In this document: positions 8,087-17,753 of the stretch, one piece after another
Layout: each line of letters starts with the position of its first letter
Numbering within the stretch: position 1 is the stretch's first letter
Notes under the pieces: model-generated
What the model was told of the DNA's origin: nothing
What the model saw: the letters and a program-made list of their open reading frames with translations, nothing else
Databases searched by the model: none
NCBI GenBank assembly: GCA_002838945.1
Contig: PGXB01000008.1
Coordinates: 40,024-104,023 of the forward strand
Length of the DNA stretch: 64,000 bases
From: a candidate division Zixibacteria bacterium HGW-Zixibacteria-1
Lineage (GTDB): Bacteria > Zixibacteria > MSB-5A5 > GN15 > PGXB01
Reading direction: 5' to 3'
Position numbers and translations under genes: made by a program

Positions 8087-9518
8087 TGGCGCCCGAATAC
8101 AGGGCGATGGCAACGTCGAAATAACCGGTTTGGAATACGATTCGCGGCGAATCAAACCGGGGATGCTGTTTATTGCAGTGGAGGGCTATAAGACTGACGG
8201 CAACCGGTTTATCTCCGATGCCATAAAAAACGGCGCCATGGCCGTTATGTCCACAAAACCATTCGCCGGAAAGATTCCGGTTGTAATCGTGCCTGATTTG
8301 CGCCAGGCCATGTCCGATGCCGCTGCCAATTTTTACGGCTTTCCGGGCAATACGCTGGAAATCGCCGGTGTCACCGGTACAAATGGCAAGAGCACGTCGG
8401 TGTACCTGACCCGGCTGATTCTGAACGCAGCCGGAAAGGAAACCGGCCTGGTCAACTCGCTGGTATATGATACGGGAAAAGCGAAATACAAGGCTGAGCG
8501 GACTACTCCGGATTCGGTTGACATGCAGCGGATACTTTCGGAGATGCTTCAGGCAGGATGTACTCATGGCGTCGTCGAAGTTTCATCACATGCACTGGTG
8601 CTGCATCGGGTCGATAATATAGATTTCAAAGCCGGGCTGTTCACCAATTTCAGCCGTGATCATCTGGATTTTCATGATACTATGGAAAAATATCTCGCCG
8701 CCAAAAAATTGTTTTTGGAAAAACTGATTGGCGATGGAAAATACGTTGTGATCAACATGGATGTGCCCGGTTATGCCGGATTCACCGCTGATGTCCGCTG
8801 CCGTCTGCTGACCTATTCGGTCACACGTCAGGATGTCGACGTATTTATAAAGAATATCAAGCTGCATCCCGATCACTCCGAATTTACGCTAGTCGTGAAG
8901 GGCGAGGAGCGCCGGGTAATATTCAGGCTCCCCGGAAGGTACAATTTGTCGAATGCGACCGGTTCCGCAGCTCTGGGAACGGCCATGGGCGCTTCACCGG
9001 ATCATATTGTGTCCGGTCTCGAAGCGGCCGTTGCGGTGCCCGGGCGCTTTCAGCCGGTTGATGCCGGCCAACCGTTTCTGGTCCTGATCGATTATGCCCA
9101 TACGCCCGATGCCATAGAGAGATTGTGCAAATCGGCGCGTGAAATTACTCCGGGGAAAATGATGATCTTGTTCGGGTGCGGCGGTGACAGGGATCGTGGA
9201 AAGCGTCCGCTGATGGGTGAGGCCGCCTCGGAGTTCTCCGATCTGGCCATGATTACTTCGGATAATCCGCGTACCGAGGATCCTGATCGGATAATAGAAG
9301 ATATCAAACCCGGCATGATAAAAGATGATTATCTGGTCATCCCCGACCGCCGCGAGGCGATTCTTGAAATTTTAAAGATGGCCAAACCCGGTGACACTAT
9401 CCTGGTGGCGGGCAAGGGGGCCGAGGATTACCAGGAAATCGGCACTACCCGGTATCCTTTTGAAGATAAGGTTGAAATAAGCAAAGCATTGGCAAAGCTG
9501 GGTTACAAGAAAGGCTAA
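8055..9518 (+). CDS. murE: UDP-MurNAc-L-Ala-D-Glu: meso-diaminopimelate ligase
   Basis: Cytoplasmic Mur ligase of 487 residues adding the third stem residue of the peptidoglycan precursor with ATP. Motifs: N-terminal YDSRRIKPGMLFIAV, P-loop GVTGTNGKSTS, EVSSHAL, DHLDFH, DYAHTPDAI and D403-N-P-R406. The DNPR motif is the known determinant for meso-diaminopimelate rather than lysine, which fits a diderm wall. The gene overlaps ftsI by 32 bases. Confidence 0.97.
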   Translation: MKLSELVKPINGARIQGDGNVEITGLEYDSRRIKPGMLFIAVEGYKTDGNRFISDAIKNGAMAVMSTKPFAGKIPVVIVPDLRQAMSDAAANFYGFPGNTLEIAGVTGTNGKSTSVYLTRLILNAAGKETGLVNSLVYDTGKAKYKAERTTPDSVDMQRILSEMLQAGCTHGVVEVSSHALVLHRVDNIDFKAGLFTNFSRDHLDFHDTMEKYLAAKKLFLEKLIGDGKYVVINMDVPGYAGFTADVRCRLLTYSVTRQDVDVFIKNIKLHPDHSEFTLVVKGEERRVIFRLPGRYNLSNATGSAALGTAMGASPDHIVSGLEAAVAVPGRFQPVDAGQPFLVLIDYAHTPDAIERLCKSAREITPGKMMILFGCGGDRDRGKRPLMGEAASEFSDLAMITSDNPRTEDPDRIIEDIKPGMIKDDYLVIPDRREAILEILKMAKPGDTILVAGKGAEDYQEIGTTRYPFEDKVEISKALAKLGYKKG

Positions 9519-9533
9519 GGAAGGTTGATAACG

Positions 9534-10937
9534 TTGGATTTCAAGACACTGGCCGAACGGATAAACGGTAAACTGCTGAACCTCGAGCATGGCGGAGTAT
9601 CGTTCAGGGGAGTCTCGATTGATACACGCACTCTCAGGGCCGAACAGCTTTTCTTTGCCATTAAAGGGGAAAACGCCGACGGACATAATTACCTTGCCGA
9701 TGCCATCACCAAAAACAGCGCCGGTCTGGTGGTTGCCGCCGATTTTGGCGGGCTTGATAAAATAGGCAACCGGGTGCCGGTTGTCGTTGTCGAAAATACT
9801 CATGAAGCCATGATGCATCTGGCGACCGCCTACCGGGAAAAAGTATCGGCGGAAATCGTCGCCGTCACGGGATCAAACGGAAAGACCACCACCAAGGAAT
9901 TCATTTTCGCTATGATAAGGTACAAAGAAAAAGAGACCTATGGTTCACCCGGGAACCTGAATAATCTCTTTGGTCTGCCGCTGGCGATTTTTGCCATGCC
10001 CTCAGGAAGTCGCTTTGGTGTTTTCGAACTGGGCATATCCATCCCGGGCGAGATGACCCGGCTGGCGAATATAATCCGCCCCGATCTGGCGGTTATCACC
10101 AATGTCGGTCCGACCCACCTCGAAACGCTTGGCACAGTCGAGGGCGTCGCCGAGGCCAAGCTTGAACTGGCCGACTCGATGAAGAGTGATAAACCGGTGA
10201 TTATCAATGCCGATGACCCGGTGCTGTCAAAAGCCACCGCACGGAGAAACCGCCGCATTGTCACCTATGGTGTATTAAATCATGCTGATTTCACCGCAAC
10301 TCCTGCCGGTGTTTCGGATGACGGTTTCCCCCTGGCAAAAATCGATGGAGTCGAAATCGGAATAAAAATTTTCGGCCAATATCAAATTTATAATCTTCTG
10401 GCCGGTTATGCGGTCTGCAAAACCCTTGGACTGGATATAAAACCGGATGAATTAAATAATGTTGATTATCGTTTTGCATCGTACCGAGGCGAGATCGAAA
10501 GTATCGACGGATTGACCATAATTGCCGACTGCTATAATGCCAATCCCGCCTCGATGTCTTCCGGCTTGCAGTCGTTCAAAGCATATATGGGCAATGCCTC
10601 GATGAGGAACCGTCGCTCGGTCGCTGTTATCGGCGATATGCTCGAACTTGGGAAAGAATCAAAAGAGTATCATCAGGCAATCGGCCGATTGCTGGCTGAA
10701 TTGGATTTCGACTATGTTCTGACCGTCGGTCCGCTGTCAAAAAATATGTATGAAACGGCGCTGGCCGCGGGGTTAAACAAGAAGAAGATAAGACATCATG
10801 AAAATACCGACGATGCCGGCGAGGCTTTAATAAACGATATTCAGAGGGGAGATATAGTATATCTCAAAGCCTCGCGCGGCATTGCTCTGGAAAAATTGAT
10901 AACATTATTAAAAGGGGCCGCCTTCCGGCAGAATTGA
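9534..10937 (+). CDS. murF: UDP-MurNAc-tripeptide: D-Ala-D-Ala ligase
   Basis: Final cytoplasmic Mur ligase, about 467 residues, joining D-Ala-D-Ala to the UDP-MurNAc-tripeptide. Visible motifs are VSIDTRTL, the P-loop VTGSNGKTTTKEF, GSPGNLNNLFGLPL, NVGPTHLE and the substrate loop ADCYNANPASM. Two in-frame TTG codons are possible starts: 9534 lies nine bases after AAGGAAGG, a good spacing, whereas 9525 abuts it directly, so 9534 is chosen. No ATG is available near the N-terminus. The gene follows murE by 15 bases and precedes mraY by one. Confidence 0.95.
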   Translation: MDFKTLAERINGKLLNLEHGGVSFRGVSIDTRTLRAEQLFFAIKGENADGHNYLADAITKNSAGLVVAADFGGLDKIGNRVPVVVVENTHEAMMHLATAYREKVSAEIVAVTGSNGKTTTKEFIFAMIRYKEKETYGSPGNLNNLFGLPLAIFAMPSGSRFGVFELGISIPGEMTRLANIIRPDLAVITNVGPTHLETLGTVEGVAEAKLELADSMKSDKPVIINADDPVLSKATARRNRRIVTYGVLNHADFTATPAGVSDDGFPLAKIDGVEIGIKIFGQYQIYNLLAGYAVCKTLGLDIKPDELNNVDYRFASYRGEIESIDGLTIIADCYNANPASMSSGLQSFKAYMGNASMRNRRSVAVIGDMLELGKESKEYHQAIGRLLAELDFDYVLTVGPLSKNMYETALAAGLNKKKIRHHENTDDAGEALINDIQRGDIVYLKASRGIALEKLITLLKGAAFRQN

Positions 10938-10938
10938 T

Positions 10939-12027
10939 ATGTTATACCATCTATTAACTCAATTGACCGGTTATGTGTCCGGATTCAATCTGTTCAGGTA
11001 TATAACGTTTCGTACAGCGGCCGCGACAATCACTGCTATTTTGATATCACTCTTTCTCGGGTCGTTTTTTATCAGGATCCTTCAGAAGCATCAGATCAAG
11101 GAGAAGATTCGTGCCGAAGGTCCCCAGAGCCACCAGGGCAAGGCGGGGACACCGACGATGGGCGGACTGATTATCCTGATAGCTATTATTATCCCGACTA
11201 TCCTGTGGGCCGACCTGACCAATTATTTTATTCTCATGATCCTGCTGGTCACCTTCTGGCTCGGATTGATCGGGTATATGGATGACTATTTAAAAGCAGT
11301 AAAGAACCAGCCCAAAGGTATGGTGGGGCGCAAAAAACTTATCGGGCAGATTGCACTGGGACTGGTCTTCGGGGCGCTGCTGCTCTTCCTGCCGCCCAAC
11401 TCCAGTTTCGATACGACGACTGAAATCCCGTTTTTCAAAAATTATGTCCTTGTTCTCGGCGTTTTGTATCTTCCCTTTATCATAATAGTCATCACCGGAT
11501 CATCGAATGCCGTCAACCTTACCGACGGTCTGGATGGGCTGGCCATCGGGTTGACCGGGCTGTGCTTCCTGGTTTTCACTGGTCTGGTCTATATTTCCGG
11601 GCGAGCCGATTTCTCGAGCTATTTGCAGATTGCCTATATCCCGGGCTCTGGCGAAATGGCGGTGTATTGTGGCGCGGCGGTGGGAGCGGCGCTCGGCTTT
11701 CTCTGGTTCAATTCGCACCCGGCCGAAGTTTTCATGGGCGATACCGGTGCCCTGGCCCTGGGCGGGGCCCTGGGAGCGGTTGCCATATTGATCAAAAAGG
11801 AGTTGTTCCTGGTGCTGGTCGGTGGCGTTTTCGTAATAGAAGCGCTCTCGGTCATCATACAGGTTCTGTCATATAAACATCGCGGGGGAAAGAGAGTCTT
11901 CAAGATGGCCCCGATTCATCATCACTTTGAATTGCTCGGCTGGCCCGAGTCGAAAGTGGTGATTCGTTTCTGGATCATCGGCGCTCTGTTTGCCTTGTTA
12001 ACCCTTTCGACATTGAAGATAAGATGA
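10939..12027 (+). CDS. mraY: Phospho-MurNAc-pentapeptide transferase (lipid I synthase)
   Basis: Integral membrane enzyme of 362 residues with about ten transmembrane helices. It transfers phospho-MurNAc-pentapeptide to undecaprenyl phosphate. Diagnostic segments: GPQSHQGKAGTPTMGG near residue 60, YMDDYLKAVKN (catalytic Asp pair), NAVNLTDGLDGLA, FMGDTGALALGG, and KMAPIHHHFEL, the histidine-rich MraY signature. The order murF-mraY-murD is the standard one. Confidence 0.97.
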   Translation: MLYHLLTQLTGYVSGFNLFRYITFRTAAATITAILISLFLGSFFIRILQKHQIKEKIRAEGPQSHQGKAGTPTMGGLIILIAIIIPTILWADLTNYFILMILLVTFWLGLIGYMDDYLKAVKNQPKGMVGRKKLIGQIALGLVFGALLLFLPPNSSFDTTTEIPFFKNYVLVLGVLYLPFIIIVITGSSNAVNLTDGLDGLAIGLTGLCFLVFTGLVYISGRADFSSYLQIAYIPGSGEMAVYCGAAVGAALGFLWFNSHPAEVFMGDTGALALGGALGAVAILIKKELFLVLVGGVFVIEALSVIIQVLSYKHRGGKRVFKMAPIHHHFELLGWPESKVVIRFWIIGALFALLTLSTLKIR

Positions 12028-13415
12028 CAGTCAAGGATAGAGTCAAAGGACGGAAAGTCGGCATTGTCGGGATGGCGCGATCCGGCGTTGCCGCTGCCAA
12101 ACTGGCCCGACGTCTCGGAGGCGTGCCGTTTGTGTCGGATGTCAAGTCCGCCGATAAACTCGAAGCACAGATTCATGAATTGAAAACGTTCGGAATCGAA
12201 TTCGAAACGGGCGGCCATACCGATCGTCTCCTGAATTCCGATTTCGTGATTGTCTCGCCCGGTATTCCGCAGGAGACCGAAATTATCCGAAAGATTGTCG
12301 CCTCGGGCATCCCGATATTCTCCGAGATCGAGTTTGCCTCATGGTTCTGCAAAGGGAAAATTATCGCCATAACCGGCTCCAATGGTAAGACCACGACCAC
12401 GACTCTGATCGGGGCCATTCTCGATGCGGCCGGATTCAAAAACAAGGTTTGCGGCAATATCGGTTTTCCTTTTTCGGAGGCGGTACTCGATATACCCGAG
12501 GATGGGTATGCCGTTCTGGAGGTTTCCAATTTTCAACTGGAATTGATCGAGGAGTTCTGTCCGTACATCGCCATGATTCTCAACATTACACCCGATCATC
12601 TCGATCGATACGAAAATTTCGACGGTTATAAAAAAGCCAAGTATCGCATTACCGAGAATCAGAAACCCGCCGACTTCCTGATTTTGAATGCGGATGATCC
12701 AGTTATTGAAAAGAACAATATCGCCAGCAAAGCCCGTAAAATATTTTTCTCCACCTCACGATCACTGCCGACCGGGGTCTTTCAGAGGGGAAAGTCACTG
12801 GTCGGCATCGTGGGGGAGAAGGAGACCGACATCATCGGCGCCGGGTCGATTCGGATACCGGGGCCGCATAATCTTCAGAATTCGGCGGCGGCGTCCCTGG
12901 CGGCGCTTCTGGCAGGAGTCCCACCGAAACCCATTCATGATGCCCTGAGTCAATTCCCGGGAGTGGAGCATCGCCTTGAAGATGCCGGAACCATTGCCGG
13001 AATCAAGTTTGTCAACGATTCCAAGGCGACCAATGTCGATTCGGTTTGCTTTGCCCTGCGCTCGTTTGCGTCGCCGGTGATCCTGATTGCCGGGGGACGC
13101 GACAAGGGCGGCGATTTCGATCCCATCATTAAATACGGGCGGGGGAAGGTCAAAGAAATAATTCTGCTGGGTGAGGCGCGCGAAAAAATGTTTGCTTCGC
13201 TGGGCAAGGCCTTTCCGGTGCAGTTTTCGGATGACATGGATGATGCCGTCGGTAAGGCTTTCGCATCAGCCGCCCCGGGAGAAATAGTCTTGTTGTCGCC
13301 GGCCTGCGCCAGTTTCGATATGTACGACAATTTCGAACATCGCGGGCGGGATTTCAAACGTGCCGTACAGGCACTGAAGAATAACAATCATGTTGTCAAC
13401 GGTATAGAGTCATAG
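12024..13415 (+). CDS. murD: UDP-MurNAc-L-alanine: D-glutamate ligase
   Basis: Cytoplasmic Mur ligase of 463 residues that adds D-Glu, the second stem residue. N-terminal UDP-binding Rossmann motif VGIVGMARSGVAAAKLA, P-loop ITGSNGKTTTTTLI, EVSNFQLE, NITPDHLDRY and the C-terminal FVNDSKATNVDS, which is specific for MurD. Start codon overlaps the mraY stop (ATGA). Confidence 0.97.
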   Translation: MTVKDRVKGRKVGIVGMARSGVAAAKLARRLGGVPFVSDVKSADKLEAQIHELKTFGIEFETGGHTDRLLNSDFVIVSPGIPQETEIIRKIVASGIPIFSEIEFASWFCKGKIIAITGSNGKTTTTTLIGAILDAAGFKNKVCGNIGFPFSEAVLDIPEDGYAVLEVSNFQLELIEEFCPYIAMILNITPDHLDRYENFDGYKKAKYRITENQKPADFLILNADDPVIEKNNIASKARKIFFSTSRSLPTGVFQRGKSLVGIVGEKETDIIGAGSIRIPGPHNLQNSAAASLAALLAGVPPKPIHDALSQFPGVEHRLEDAGTIAGIKFVNDSKATNVDSVCFALRSFASPVILIAGGRDKGGDFDPIIKYGRGKVKEIILLGEAREKMFASLGKAFPVQFSDDMDDAVGKAFASAAPGEIVLLSPACASFDMYDNFEHRGRDFKRAVQALKNNNHVVNGIES

Positions 13416-13420
13416 CGGGT

Positions 13421-14500
13421 ATGGACAAGAAGTTGTTATACAGTACGGTAGCTTTAATCGCCTTCGGTATGGTGATGGTGTATTCATCATCATCGGTCAT
13501 GGCCGAAAACCGCTTCGGAACGCATTATTTCTTCCTGCAGCGGCAGTTTATCTGGCTGATTATTGCCGCGGTTGCCGGGTGGCTGGTGACAAGGGTTGAT
13601 CTAAAGAAATATGCGGCCTATTCCGTGCCATTGATTTTTATATCTCTGGCCATGCTGGTGCTGGTGTTCATCATGCCGGCTCGCAACGGCTCGCACCGGT
13701 GGCTGTTTATCGGGCCGCTCACCATTCAGCCGTCCGAAATTTTCAAACTGGTGGTAGTCGCGTACCTGGCCTTTTCGTTATCTCAGAAAAAACGGGACAT
13801 CACTGATTTCAAGCAGTTCATGATACCCTATGCGCCGTTAATCGGCGCCGGATTGGTATTAATTATACTCGAGCCGGGACTGGGCTCGGCTCTGACCATC
13901 TCCGCCACGGTCCTTATGATATTTTTCCTGGCCGGGGTCAGATTGTACCACCTGGCTGTTCTGATAACGCCCTTTGTCGGCCTGATCGGATTTATGGTCT
14001 TTGTCCTCGGATACAAAAAACCGAGGGTAATCGATTACATGTCGGCGGTTGGTGATCCCTTGTCAGGGAGTTATCAGGTGAAGCAGGCGGTTCTGGCCCT
14101 TGGCGCCGGCGGCATCTTCGGCTCCGGGCTGGGCAATGGACGACAGAAATTATTTTTCCTGCCATATCCACATACCGATTTTATTTTTGCTTCAATCGGA
14201 GAAGAAGTCGGATTTATTGGCCTGATGGCCGTCCTGCTCCTTTTCTTTATAATCATACGCCAGGGGATCAAGATTGCCAAATACCAGCCGGATCGATTCG
14301 GATATTTACTGGCCATGGGTATTACGGCTTCGATTTTTACGGCGGTGGTCATCAATATCGGCGTCGTAACCTCGCTCCTGCCGACCACCGGTATTCCCCT
14401 GCCATTTCTTTCCTATGGAGGCTCGGCCCTGTTGATGTCGATCGTGTCAGTGGCCGTCCTCCTGAATCTTTCCCGGCGCAAAGGGGTGCTGGTCAGATGA
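13421..14500 (+). CDS. ftsW: FtsW septal peptidoglycan polymerase (SEDS family)
   Basis: Polytopic membrane protein of 359 residues with around ten transmembrane helices. SEDS signatures are clear: YSSSSVMAENRFG near the N-terminus, NGSHRWLFIGPLTIQPSEIFKL, LEPGLGSA, and the C-terminal TTGIPLPFLSYGGSALL. FtsW polymerises glycan strands from lipid II with its partner FtsI, which is encoded upstream. Position between murD and murG excludes RodA, the elongation paralogue. The stop overlaps the murG start. Confidence 0.96.
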   Translation: MDKKLLYSTVALIAFGMVMVYSSSSVMAENRFGTHYFFLQRQFIWLIIAAVAGWLVTRVDLKKYAAYSVPLIFISLAMLVLVFIMPARNGSHRWLFIGPLTIQPSEIFKLVVVAYLAFSLSQKKRDITDFKQFMIPYAPLIGAGLVLIILEPGLGSALTISATVLMIFFLAGVRLYHLAVLITPFVGLIGFMVFVLGYKKPRVIDYMSAVGDPLSGSYQVKQAVLALGAGGIFGSGLGNGRQKLFFLPYPHTDFIFASIGEEVGFIGLMAVLLLFFIIIRQGIKIAKYQPDRFGYLLAMGITASIFTAVVINIGVVTSLLPTTGIPLPFLSYGGSALLMSIVSVAVLLNLSRRKGVLVR

Positions 14501-15624
14501 AAAAGCTGAAAGTCATCTTTGCCGGAGGCGGTACCGGCGGACATCTCTACCCGGCTCTGGCCATTGCCGACAGGCTGAAAGAACTGATCGCTCCGGAAGG
14601 TGAAGCTGATTTCCGCTTCGTTGGCACCCGGCGCGGAATCGAATACCGCATGAAAGATCGTCTCGGATACCCTCTCTGGTTGATTACCGTAAGAGGTTTG
14701 AGTCGCAGCGGTATTTTGCGCAACATCCTCTTTCCGATTCTTCTGGCCGGGGCGACATTAAAATCGATTTATCTCATCCTTCGCTTTTCGCCCGACCTGG
14801 TTGTCGGAACCGGCGGATACGTGATGGGACCGGTCCTCCTGGCGGCGGTAATGCTGAACCGCCGGTGTGTCATACAGGAACAAAATTCATATCCGGGAGT
14901 GACCACCCGGCAGCTGGCCCACCGGGTTGATAAAGTCTTTCTCGGTTTCGGCGAAGCCTCCAACCACCTGAAGAAAGAATGTGATTTCATCGAGACCGGT
15001 AATCCGGTCAAGGATATCATCGGCAAGGTCACCAGAGAAGAGGCCAGAAAATATTTTGATTTCGCCCTTGATGATAAAGTTATACTCATTCTGGGAGGCA
15101 GTCAGGGTGCCTTGAGCATCAACAATAATATTCTGATGCATCTCGAAACACTTCCCGACAAGTGTCGTCTAATATGGCAAACAGGTGAAAGGGACTACAA
15201 GGAAGTAGCCGCGAAAGCGGGCGGCAAGGTCTCCAGCCGCGCCCTTTTCGCATTTGCCGATCACATAGAAATTGCTTATGCTGCCGCCGATATTGCCATC
15301 GCCAGGGCCGGCGCTCTGACGCTGGCCGAATTGGAGGCGGCCGGCCTGCCGTCCGTTCTGGTTCCATTTCCATTTGCCGCCGAGGATCACCAGAAGAAGA
15401 ACGCTGAGGTGTATGCCTCGGCCGGCGCATCATTCATCATTTTCGACAGCGAATTGAATGAAATGAATCTGCTGAAAGGAACCATCACGCTTCTGGAAGA
15501 CGGCAGCCGTGAAAAAATGAAAGCGGCGCTTGAGGATATGCACCGAAAGAGAAAAAAACCGGCGGTGGATATGATAGCCGAAGAGATCTTGGCCCTGACC
15601 GGGTTTGAAAGGGGAAATAATTGA
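14497..15624 (+). CDS. murG: Lipid II synthase (UDP-GlcNAc transferase)
   Basis: GT28 enzyme of 375 residues that adds GlcNAc to lipid I on the inner membrane face. N-terminal glycine-rich loop FAGGGTGGHLYPALAIAD, VGTGGYVMGPVLLAA, QEQNSYPGVTTR, and the donor-site region ILGGSQGALSINN plus RAGALTLAELEAAGLPSVL (with a later DHQKKNAE) fit the family over its whole length. Start overlaps ftsW by ATGA. Confidence 0.97.
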   Translation: MKKLKVIFAGGGTGGHLYPALAIADRLKELIAPEGEADFRFVGTRRGIEYRMKDRLGYPLWLITVRGLSRSGILRNILFPILLAGATLKSIYLILRFSPDLVVGTGGYVMGPVLLAAVMLNRRCVIQEQNSYPGVTTRQLAHRVDKVFLGFGEASNHLKKECDFIETGNPVKDIIGKVTREEARKYFDFALDDKVILILGGSQGALSINNNILMHLETLPDKCRLIWQTGERDYKEVAAKAGGKVSSRALFAFADHIEIAYAAADIAIARAGALTLAELEAAGLPSVLVPFPFAAEDHQKKNAEVYASAGASFIIFDSELNEMNLLKGTITLLEDGSREKMKAALEDMHRKRKKPAVDMIAEEILALTGFERGNN

Positions 15625-15665
15625 GGAGTATCGTATTATCGCGACCCAAATTCGAAGGAAAAAAT

Positions 15666-17048
15666 ATGATTTTCGGTAAGTACAAAGAACTATACTTCGT
15701 GGGCATCGGCGGATCCGGCATGTCCGGCATCGCCGAAATACTTCATAATCTGGGGTACAAAATATCGGGGTCGGATATAAGCGCCGGCGAAGTTACCGAT
15801 CATCTGAGCAGTCTGGGTGTGACCATTTTTGACCACCATGACGGCGCCAATCTGGGGACCGCCAATGTGGTTGTGATATCCTCTGCGGTGAAAGAAGATA
15901 ACCCGGAAGTGGTCGAAGCCAGACGGCAGGGAATACCGGTGATAAAGCGGGCCGAAATGCTCGGCGAATTGATGCGCCTGAAATATTCCATTGGAATTTC
16001 GGGGACGCATGGCAAGACCACGACCACCTCTATGCTCGGGAAAATTATGACCGACGCCCGTCTCGATCCGACCATCATCGTCGGCGGTATCGTGGCCGGC
16101 AAAGGGTCAGGGGCATCACTGGGCGCGGGAGATTATCTTGTCGCCGAAGCTGATGAATTCGACCGTTCGTTTCTGTCCATGTTTCCTTCGATGGCGGTGA
16201 TAACCAATATCGAGCCGGATCATCTGGAGTGCTATGACGGCATGGATGATCTGGAGAATTCGTTTCTGACCTACATGAATCGCGTGCCTTTCTATGGTAT
16301 TGTGGTTTACAATGCCGATGACCCGGTGCTGGCCAAACTGCGGGGAAAGATAACCAGGGCTTCAGTCAACTATGGATTGTCACCTGATGCGGATTATCAG
16401 GCGGTCGATATCAGACTGAGCGAGCACGGATCGGAATTCGAGCTGTTTCACCGGGGCGAGCATCTGGGAAAAATAACCCTGGGCGTCATCGGGGAACACA
16501 ATGTCAGGAATGCGCTGGCGGCGGCTGCGGCAGCTCTGGAGCTTGAAGTCGATTTTGTGACTATCGCCGATTCGCTGCGGAATTTCCGCGGTGTCGGGCG
16601 CCGTTTTGAAATCAAGGCGGTGGTGAATGATATTATGGTGGTCGATGATTATGCACATCACCCGACGGAAATAATCGCCACTCTCGGTTCCGCCCAAAAA
16701 TCATACAGCCGCAGGATAATTGCCGTCTTTCAGCCGCACCTGTTCAGTCGTACGCAGTTGTTCTATCGCGAATTTGCCGAAGCCCTGCGGCGGGCGGATA
16801 TTTGCTGTCTGGTCGATATTTTCCCTTCCCGGGAACAGCCGATTCCGGGTGTGACCGCGGAGATGATTTCGAAATATGCCGAAACGAAGGGGTACAACAA
16901 TATTATTTATGTCGGTCCGAAGGAGAACGCCGTCGGGCGGGTTCTTGCTGAGGCTCGTGCAGGTGATATGATTATTACAATCGGCGCGGGCAGTATTACA
17001 CGCATAAATCCTGATATTGTCAAAGGATTGAAGAAAAATGTTTCCTAA
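15666..17048 (+). CDS. murC: UDP-MurNAc: L-alanine ligase
   Basis: First committed Mur ligase of the stem peptide, 460 residues. Motifs: N-terminal YFVGIGGSGMSGIAEIL, P-loop ISGTHGKTTTTSML, AEADEFDRSFL, NIEPDHLE and DDYAHHPTEI. The start is ATG 15666 with AAGGA six bases upstream; a longer frame from TTG 15621 would overlap murG and add 15 unconserved residues. In many bacteria murB and ddl follow murC; here ftsQ follows directly, overlapping by 11 bases, so those genes must lie elsewhere. Confidence 0.97.
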   Translation: MIFGKYKELYFVGIGGSGMSGIAEILHNLGYKISGSDISAGEVTDHLSSLGVTIFDHHDGANLGTANVVVISSAVKEDNPEVVEARRQGIPVIKRAEMLGELMRLKYSIGISGTHGKTTTTSMLGKIMTDARLDPTIIVGGIVAGKGSGASLGAGDYLVAEADEFDRSFLSMFPSMAVITNIEPDHLECYDGMDDLENSFLTYMNRVPFYGIVVYNADDPVLAKLRGKITRASVNYGLSPDADYQAVDIRLSEHGSEFELFHRGEHLGKITLGVIGEHNVRNALAAAAAALELEVDFVTIADSLRNFRGVGRRFEIKAVVNDIMVVDDYAHHPTEIIATLGSAQKSYSRRIIAVFQPHLFSRTQLFYREFAEALRRADICCLVDIFPSREQPIPGVTAEMISKYAETKGYNNIIYVGPKENAVGRVLAEARAGDMIITIGAGSITRINPDIVKGLKKNVS

Positions 17049-17751
17049 AATCGGGAAAACCTACCTGATACTTCTTGCGGCAACAGTCGTCATAGCCGGC
17101 GTCTTGGTTGCATGCAAGTACACCAGGTTATTTAAACTCAAGCGCGTATCTGTTGTCCCGGCGGAGTATGGCGATGGGAAATATCTTGGTCTTACAATGG
17201 AGCAAAATTTGTTCGCGCTGCCTGTTGAGCGGACGGCCGACCTGCTCCTTAAAAAGGGCAAGGTCATCAAGGTCGATATTGATTATTCGCTTCCCGATGG
17301 AATCGATATTACGATTAACGATATCACGCCGCGTGCGTTTGTCATCGGTGACGGCGGGCAGATGCTTTATGCTCTGGATGACAGATGCTACCTGCTTCCG
17401 CACGATAATTCCGAAGACGGTTTTGATTGTCCCCTGATTACGGGAGTGAAGACGACAAAAGCATACAAGCATGCCTCCGATCGTCGTTTGCCCATGATCA
17501 TGGAGCAACTTGCACGATTAAAGGACGATTGTGCTGATTTTTATCTGGCGCTGTCAAGTATAGATCTTTCGAATGATGATTATGTGTCATTATTTATTGA
17601 CGGGCTGCCGTTTCCGATTGATGTCAATGCCGGTTCAATATATGACCGGATAAAGGACCTGGAAATATTTTTACTCGATTTCAATCCCGACCTGAACGAT
17701 GTCACCAGGCTGGATATGAGATCCGAAGGTTTAATTATATCGGCGAGCTGA
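17038..17751 (+). CDS. ftsQ: FtsQ/DivIB-like division protein
   Basis: A 237-residue bitopic protein. One N-terminal transmembrane helix (YLILLAATVVIAGVLVA), followed by a POTRA-like segment (LFKLKRVSVVPAEYGDG) and a beta-rich domain. Sequence similarity to characterised FtsQ is low; the call depends on the helix-POTRA architecture, size and position between murC and ftsA. It would bridge FtsL and the late divisome in the periplasm. Confidence 0.8.
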   Translation: MFPKIGKTYLILLAATVVIAGVLVACKYTRLFKLKRVSVVPAEYGDGKYLGLTMEQNLFALPVERTADLLLKKGKVIKVDIDYSLPDGIDITINDITPRAFVIGDGGQMLYALDDRCYLLPHDNSEDGFDCPLITGVKTTKAYKHASDRRLPMIMEQLARLKDDCADFYLALSSIDLSNDDYVSLFIDGLPFPIDVNAGSIYDRIKDLEIFLLDFNPDLNDVTRLDMRSEGLIISAS

Positions 17752-17753
17752 AT